DNA of 9,449 nt from Phycisphaerae bacterium (GTDB taxonomy: Bacteria > Planctomycetota > Phycisphaerae > Sedimentisphaerales > SG8-4): NCBI GenBank assembly GCA_030613765.1, contig JAUWLI010000092.1, forward strand, positions 1 through 9,449. Direction: 5' to 3'. Below the pieces are notes generated by a model. That model had not been told where the DNA came from and searched no databases. It saw only the letters and a program-made list of their open reading frames with translations. The first letter of the stretch is position 1, and the number at the start of each line of letters is the position of its first letter. This document shows, piece by piece, positions 5,994-9,449 of this stretch. Position numbers and translations under genes: made by a program.

Positions 5994-6215
5994 TTGGAAA
6001 CACATTTGAGAAGTATAGTTAAGGCTATAACCTGGCGGGCAGGCGGTACAGTTGTCACATTCTTAGTGGTATGGATTGTTGCCGGCGAATTAAAGCTGGC
6101 CGCTCAGATCGGAGTACTCGATACCGTAATTAAGATTGGAGTATTCTATGCTCACGAGAGGTTTTGGAATCACCTGAGTTTTGGCAAGCAAAAACCGCCA
6201 GAGTATCAAATATAA
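5994..6215 (+). CDS. DUF2061 small membrane protein
   Basis: A 73-residue protein beginning at TTG. Two hydrophobic segments can be seen (about 15-32 and 36-53), followed by the HERFWNHLSFG motif (54-64), which with the N-terminal 'RSIVKAITWR' block is characteristic of DUF2061. The family has no proven function. Such genes often sit near sulfate-assimilation genes, and here it lies between a regulator and cysH, so a role in sulfate or sulfite movement across the membrane or in enzyme anchoring is possible but unproven. cysH follows after a 34-base gap. Confidence 0.85.
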   Translation: METHLRSIVKAITWRAGGTVVTFLVVWIVAGELKLAAQIGVLDTVIKIGVFYAHERFWNHLSFGKQKPPEYQI

Positions 6216-6233
6216 TCTGTTTTTGGGCCTGAA

Positions 6234-6240
6234 AAGGAGA
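6234..6240 (+). promoter_or_regulatory. Ribosome binding site for cysH
   Basis: AAGGAGA with nine bases before ATG 6250. It selects this start over the in-frame TTG at 6181, which lies within the DUF2061 coding sequence. Confidence 0.65.
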
Positions 6241-6249
6241 ATTGGTATT

Positions 6250-6963
6250 ATGTTAATCAAAGAAGTTACAGAAAATGTGGTAGAGCTTGTTGAACAACTT
6301 AATTTTGCCGAGAAAGTAGAACGCTCCCTTGACTTAATTGAGAAAGCTTACAATGAATTCGGCGATGGGCTTGTAGTTGCCAACAGTCTTGGTAAAGATT
6401 CCGGTGTTGTGTGGCATCTTGCCAAACGGGTCAGCCCTGAGATTCGGGGTTTTATCGTGACGACAAGATTCAAACCGCCAGAGACCAAACAGTTTATGGC
6501 GGAAGAAGTCTCGAGATACCCGGAGCTAAAGGTATACAGCAACGACGAAGAGATTCCTGAGAAGCTCTTCTCTACCGACCCGGATCGCTGCTGTGAAATT
6601 CTTAAAGTCGAGCCGACACGGCAGGCTGTCAAAGAAATGAATGTCACCTGCTGGATTACCGGTCTTCGCTGCACAGAGGGTCGAACGCGCACGGAGTTCA
6701 AAGAGGTCGAGGAGCTTGATAAGGGACTGATTAAGCTTAATCCTATACTCATTTGGTATGAGCGTGAAGTGTGGCAGTACCTTGCATTGAACGGGGTGCA
6801 TGTTAATCCGCTGTACGGTGAGGGGTACAGGTCACTTGGATGTGCTCCGTGCACGAAAATTGCGCAAGGTATTGATGAACGGGCAGGCAGATGGATCGGT
6901 ACAAGTAAATGCGGCGGTGAGTGCGGCATTCACACAAAACCTTTACTCGATTACCAGATATGA
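6250..6963 (+). CDS. cysH: Adenylyl-sulfate (APS/PAPS) reductase, CysH family
   Basis: Reduces activated sulfate to sulfite in the cytosol. The 237-residue protein has a PP-loop NSLGKDSG (45-52), FKPPET (74-79) in the place of the LFPET motif, a Cys pair C114-C115 (DRCCEILKVEP), CAPC (198-201), RAGRW (211-215) and a C-terminal ECGIH with C225. The CC plus CxxC pattern binds a [4Fe-4S] cluster in APS-type reductases, while the ECG[LI]H cysteine carries the S-sulfo intermediate. APS is thus the more likely substrate. Unusual points: the PP-loop is nearer the full SGGKDS type than in classical CysH, the usual G-x-R-x-x-Q-S motif reads GLRCTEGRTR (138-147), and an extra C221 lies four residues before the catalytic Cys. 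sir follows after 14 bases. The enzymes that make APS are not in the window. Confidence 0.88.
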   Translation: MLIKEVTENVVELVEQLNFAEKVERSLDLIEKAYNEFGDGLVVANSLGKDSGVVWHLAKRVSPEIRGFIVTTRFKPPETKQFMAEEVSRYPELKVYSNDEEIPEKLFSTDPDRCCEILKVEPTRQAVKEMNVTCWITGLRCTEGRTRTEFKEVEELDKGLIKLNPILIWYEREVWQYLALNGVHVNPLYGEGYRSLGCAPCTKIAQGIDERAGRWIGTSKCGGECGIHTKPLLDYQI

Positions 6964-6977
6964 CACGGGGACATATT

Positions 6978-8312
6978 ATGAATCTAAACATGAAACAAAA
7001 AACTCCTTTGGAAAAGGACACAGGAGATTCAATCACCAACCGCATACTTGGGACTTACCCTCAGAAGCAGGATGGATTGTTTATGCAGCGCATAAAGATC
7101 TTCGGTGGACGAATAAACTGGGCTCAGTGGCGTAGAATTGCCCAACTCGCTGCTACTTACACACCCAGCTCTGAGTTGCATATAACTACACGTCAGTCAA
7201 TAGAGCTGCATGACATAGCAGGCAGAAATATTCCCGTAATCCAACGAGGTTTATCAGAGGTTGCTTTGGTACTTTTCGGGGCTGGCGGGGATTCAATAAG
7301 AAATATAACAGTCTGTTCCGGTTGTGATTATGATACCGATTCTGCGGGTGTTTTCACTTTGGCCCGGTTTGTTGATCAACACTTATCATCGATGTCCAAC
7401 ATTCTTGATCTGCCTCGCAAGTTCAAGATAAGTTTTTCCGGCTGCAGTATAGCCTGTGCAAAACCCTGGCTCAACGACCTAGGCTTTATCGCGCAGCGGA
7501 ACGAAAAGTTTACGGTTATTGGTGCGGGTTCGCTCGGCCCAAAGCCCGGCCTGGGTATTGAGCTTTACAAGAACTTGTCGGCGAGAGATGTTACACCGCT
7601 TTGCGTTGCGGCTATAGAGCTTTTCGAGCAATATGGTGACCGTGAAAACAGGCGACGTGCTCGCTTTCGTCACGTAAGAGAAAGGCTTGGGGAGCCCGCC
7701 TTTCGGGCTGAGCTTGATAAGTGTTTCAGTAACACCAAGGCCTGCCGTTCCTGGCCCGAGGTTTCTACAACTACAACGAACAAAAACATCAAGCTGCTAT
7801 GGCGCCTTCAATTACCCAACGGCAATATTAAAGCCGAAGAAGCAATTCTGCTTGCTTATGCTGCCGAACCAAAGGGGGCTGAGCTGCGTATTAACCTCGA
7901 ACATGGACTCGAACTTTACGGAAAGAAAACAGTTGAGCTTCCCAAAACGCTTTCTGCCTTCGAGAATAATCCGGTAGTGATTGCGTGCCCCGGCTCAACA
8001 TCCTGTCCACGTGCTGTGGCAAACACCAAACCAATAGCCGACAGTATAAGAAAAGCCCTTGAGGATCTGTATCATTCGAATGTCCGGGTCAACATCTCAG
8101 GCTGCCCCAACAATTGTGCTCAAAGTACTGTTTCAGGTATCGGGCTTATTGGAGTGCTGCGCAAGCAAAATGGGAAAGCGACACAATGTTATCATCTTTT
8201 CACGGGTGGAGGTAACGGCAAAAATGACAAATTAGCCAGAGAAACCGGGATTCTGAATGATCAAGATGTTCCGAGCACCATAAAAGAATTGGTGAAAAGA
8301 CAGGAAAAATGA
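6978..8312 (+). CDS. Siroheme [4Fe-4S] sulfite reductase (nitrite/sulfite reductase family)
   Basis: Reduces sulfite to sulfide with six electrons. The 444-residue protein shows both family half-repeats. Substrate and siroheme residues are present: R72 in TTRQ, R108 in RN, and K148/K150 in LPRKFK. The K-x-K pair marks sulfite reductases; plant nitrite reductase has Asn at the second place. The cluster ligands are C337 and C343 (CPGSTSC) plus C376 and C380 (CPNNC). The first half also has C113/C116 (CSGC) and C156/C160 (CSIAC), which the classical enzyme lacks. It is shorter than E. coli CysI (about 570) and has no fused ferredoxin or flavin domain, so ferredoxin is the likely donor. ATG 6978 is preceded by GGGGA at 6967-6971; an in-frame upstream ATG at 6921 lies inside cysH and is less likely. 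Confidence 0.88.
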   Translation: MNLNMKQKTPLEKDTGDSITNRILGTYPQKQDGLFMQRIKIFGGRINWAQWRRIAQLAATYTPSSELHITTRQSIELHDIAGRNIPVIQRGLSEVALVLFGAGGDSIRNITVCSGCDYDTDSAGVFTLARFVDQHLSSMSNILDLPRKFKISFSGCSIACAKPWLNDLGFIAQRNEKFTVIGAGSLGPKPGLGIELYKNLSARDVTPLCVAAIELFEQYGDRENRRRARFRHVRERLGEPAFRAELDKCFSNTKACRSWPEVSTTTTNKNIKLLWRLQLPNGNIKAEEAILLAYAAEPKGAELRINLEHGLELYGKKTVELPKTLSAFENNPVVIACPGSTSCPRAVANTKPIADSIRKALEDLYHSNVRVNISGCPNNCAQSTVSGIGLIGVLRKQNGKATQCYHLFTGGGNGKNDKLARETGILNDQDVPSTIKELVKRQEK

Positions 8313-8342
8313 AAGACTCCGAAATATTGTCAGATAAAAAAC

Positions 8343-8371
8343 TTGCCGCTGCCAATACATACTATTATAAT
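8343..8371 (+). promoter_or_regulatory. Sigma70 promoter for the TPP riboswitch-thi4 transcript
   Basis: -35 TTGCCG (8343-8348), 17-base spacer, perfect -10 TATAAT (8366-8371). The start site would be near 8378, about 12 bases before the riboswitch. It shows that thi4 has its own promoter despite lying behind the sulfur genes. Confidence 0.7.
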
Positions 8372-8384
8372 TCTACGTAGAATT
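8369..8384. repeat. Perfect 16-bp palindrome overlapping the thi4 promoter
   Basis: AATTCTACGTAGAATT reads the same on both strands. It covers the last bases of the -10 box and the predicted start site, the classic place for a repressor operator. Because transcription would begin inside it, a DNA-binding site is more plausible than an RNA hairpin. Confidence 0.6.
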
Positions 8385-8389
8385 CAGAT

Positions 8390-8501
8390 GTGCCAGGGGA
8401 GCCATTGTTCGGCTGACAAAGCCGAGCTTGGGCTGAGAGATCGCCACTTGGGCGATGACCCTATGAACCTGATCAGGTTAATACCTGCGAAGGGAGGCTG
8501 A
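8390..8501 (+). ncRNA. TPP riboswitch (THI element)
   Basis: Conserved parts of the thiamine pyrophosphate aptamer are present in order: GGGGAGCC (8396-8403), GGCTGAGA (8431-8438), a variable stem ATCGCC/GGCGAT (8440-8445/8451-8456), then the block ACCCTATGAACCTGATC (8458-8474) with CAGGT/ACCTG (8474-8478/8483-8487) and GCGAAGGGA (8487-8495). An extra stem TCGGCT/AGCCGA (8409-8414/8420-8425) fills the optional arm. It binds TPP and shuts off the gene behind it. An intrinsic terminator begins 15 bases later, so control by premature termination is the likely mode. Confidence 0.95.
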
Positions 8502-8515
8502 TAAGAATGAACTTG

Positions 8516-8548
8516 AAGCACTCCTTTTGCGGGAGTGCTTTTTCTTTT
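8516..8548 (+). terminator. Riboswitch-controlled intrinsic terminator
   Basis: Perfect 9-bp stem AAGCACTCC/GGAGTGCTT (8516-8524/8532-8540) with a 7-base loop, followed by TTTCTTTT. It lies between the TPP aptamer and the thi4 start, and so would act as the expression platform when TPP is bound. A competing antiterminator is not obvious; GGAG at 8493-8496 could pair with CTCC at 8521-8524. Confidence 0.88.
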
Positions 8549-8584
8549 AGACTGTGTTCTAAATTTCAAGGAAAGGGAACAAAA

Positions 8585-9337
8585 ATGATAGAAACTGATA
8601 TTTCCAGAGTGATTATCCAAGAGTACACCAAGAGACTCACCGAACATCTTGAAAATGATGTGGTCATAGTCGGTGCCGGCCCTGCGGGTCTGGCTGCCGG
8701 CTATTACCTGGCCAAATCGGGGATAAAAACCACCATAGTCGAAAAGAAACTCTCAATAGGCGGCGGAATATGGGGAGGGGCATCAGGCTACAATATCGTT
8801 ACCTTTGAAGAAACAGACATCCTTGATGAAATAGGCGTGACGACAAAGAAGGAAGGAAATTTATATGTAGTGGATGCAATAGAATTTGCCACAGGCCTGG
8901 CCTATAAGGCCAAGAAAGCAGGAGCTGCAATATTTAACCTGATAGAGGCCGAAGATATCGTACTAAAGGATGAAACCGTGAAAGGGATTGTCGTCAATAG
9001 TGCCAGTATACGAACACTCGGTCTGCATGTAGATCCATATTGCATCTGTGCAAAGTGTGTGATTGACGGGACGGGGCATCCGGCTGAACTGGTCAGTATG
9101 CTTCAAACCAGAAAACCGGACCTTTTCCCAAAAGAGCTGCATGAGTACTTCATGAACGTTGAGACCTCCGAAGCCGGCGTAGTAGAAAAAACAGGCGAGG
9201 TCTTCCCGGGCCTGTATGTTACAGGTATGGCTGTATGTGATGTTTACAACCTGCCGAGAATGGGGCCAATCTTCGGCGGAATGCTCAAATCAGGAAAAAA
9301 GGTCGCCGAACAAATAATAAAAAAGCTCAAAGCCTAA
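8585..9337 (+). CDS. thi4: Thiazole synthase Thi4, sulfide-dependent type
   Basis: Makes the ADP-thiazole precursor of thiamine from NAD, glycine and sulfur. The 250-residue protein has a Rossmann dinucleotide motif VIVGAGPAG (27-35) with E53 ending the second strand, a Gly-rich GGGIWGG loop (59-65), and LHVDP (147-151). H148 stands where yeast Thi4 has the Cys that donates its own sulfur, so this enzyme should use free sulfide and turn over repeatedly, as archaeal Thi4 does. D150 and H165 match the iron-binding Asp/His pair. Odd points: GASGYN (65-70) replaces the usual GGM[LM]FN, and three extra cysteines (C153, C155, C158) follow the active site. The ATG at 8585 has AGGGA six bases away; an upstream in-frame ATG (8507) would read through the terminator. 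Controlled by the TPP riboswitch. Confidence 0.93.
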   Translation: MIETDISRVIIQEYTKRLTEHLENDVVIVGAGPAGLAAGYYLAKSGIKTTIVEKKLSIGGGIWGGASGYNIVTFEETDILDEIGVTTKKEGNLYVVDAIEFATGLAYKAKKAGAAIFNLIEAEDIVLKDETVKGIVVNSASIRTLGLHVDPYCICAKCVIDGTGHPAELVSMLQTRKPDLFPKELHEYFMNVETSEAGVVEKTGEVFPGLYVTGMAVCDVYNLPRMGPIFGGMLKSGKKVAEQIIKKLKA

Positions 9338-9449
9338 AGCAGAAACGCAAATTCGCTCAGCTATCGATAATCGTTTGAATCGGTGGGGCATGATATAAAG
9401 CGAAGTTAGATATGGTCGGACAAACACGCGAATCTAAAATCCGGATTCG
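9338..9449. other. Unassigned 112-base tail
   Basis: No gene, terminator or RNA can be supported here. An ATG at 9412 opens MVGQTRESKIRI to the window edge without a clear ribosome binding site. CGAATC (9429-9434) and GATTCG (9444-9449) form a short inverted repeat at the very end, cut by the border. Confidence 0.3.

Noticed and set aside
6211..6216. TATAAT before cysH as a promoter
   Set aside because: It lies over the DUF2061 stop, and no -35 box is found at 16-18 bases (TTGGCA is 24 bases away).
6181..6249. Longer CysH starting at TTG 6181
   Set aside because: The added 23 residues lie partly in the DUF2061 gene and are unlike CysH; ATG 6250 has a strong AAGGAGA at ideal distance.
6921..6977. 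Longer sulfite reductase starting at ATG 6921
   Set aside because: The 19 extra residues lie in the cysteine-rich 3' end of cysH; ATG 6978 has GGGGA six bases upstream and gives a natural N-terminus.
9412..9449. Start of another gene at the right edge
   Set aside because: Only 12 codons are visible with no good ribosome site and no recognisable motif.
1..9449. CRISPR arrays, tRNA or rRNA genes, transposases, integrases
   Set aside because: None seen. The only notable direct repeat is the tmk duplication, and no cloverleaf-like or rRNA-like segment stood out.

Overview
The window has the look of a chromosomal segment from an anaerobic or microaerophilic bacterium. It carries a leftward replication/nucleotide cluster, then a rightward sulfur-assimilation operon, then a thiamine gene under a TPP riboswitch. 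Protein style (dnaE next to tmk and holB, DUF2061 in a sulfur operon, archaeal-type Thi4) suggests Planctomycetota, perhaps Phycisphaerae-like. That placement is from memory of family style only and is weak.

Left part, minus strand, read right to left: dnaE (DNA polymerase III alpha, 5140-1682); a dead 18-codon copy of the beginning of tmk (1598-1542); a two-gene cassette of an 84-residue helical protein (1518-1264) and an AbiEii/DUF6036-like nucleotidyltransferase (1267-677); intact tmk (684-43, TTG start); and the first 14 codons of a probable holB running off the window (42-1). The genes from the 84-aa protein to holB overlap or abut, so they are probably translated as one coupled unit. 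The striking feature is that the tmk Walker A region exists twice as a direct repeat 929 bp apart, exactly bracketing the cassette. This suggests the cassette entered at the 5' end of tmk and left a rebuilt tmk on one side and a broken start on the other.

Middle: a divergent control region (5141-5470) holds a good sigma70-like promoter for dnaE on the minus strand, another for the rightward genes, and interleaved inverted repeats. The rightward genes are an Rrf2-family regulator without an Fe-S cysteine set (5471-5923), a DUF2061 two-helix membrane protein (5994-6215, TTG start), an APS/PAPS reductase CysH (6250-6963) and a siroheme sulfite reductase (6978-8312). Together they would reduce activated sulfate to sulfite and then sulfide, with the Rrf2 protein as the likely regulator. 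Similar 11-mers upstream of rrf2 and of the DUF2061 gene are candidate operator half-sites.

Right: a consensus-like promoter overlapping a perfect 16-bp palindrome (8343-8384), a TPP riboswitch (about 8390-8501), an intrinsic terminator (8516-8548) and a thiazole synthase Thi4 (8585-9337). Thi4 has His in place of the suicidal Cys, so it should use free sulfide catalytically. That fits its position directly after a sulfide-producing operon. The last 112 bases hold nothing I can name with confidence.
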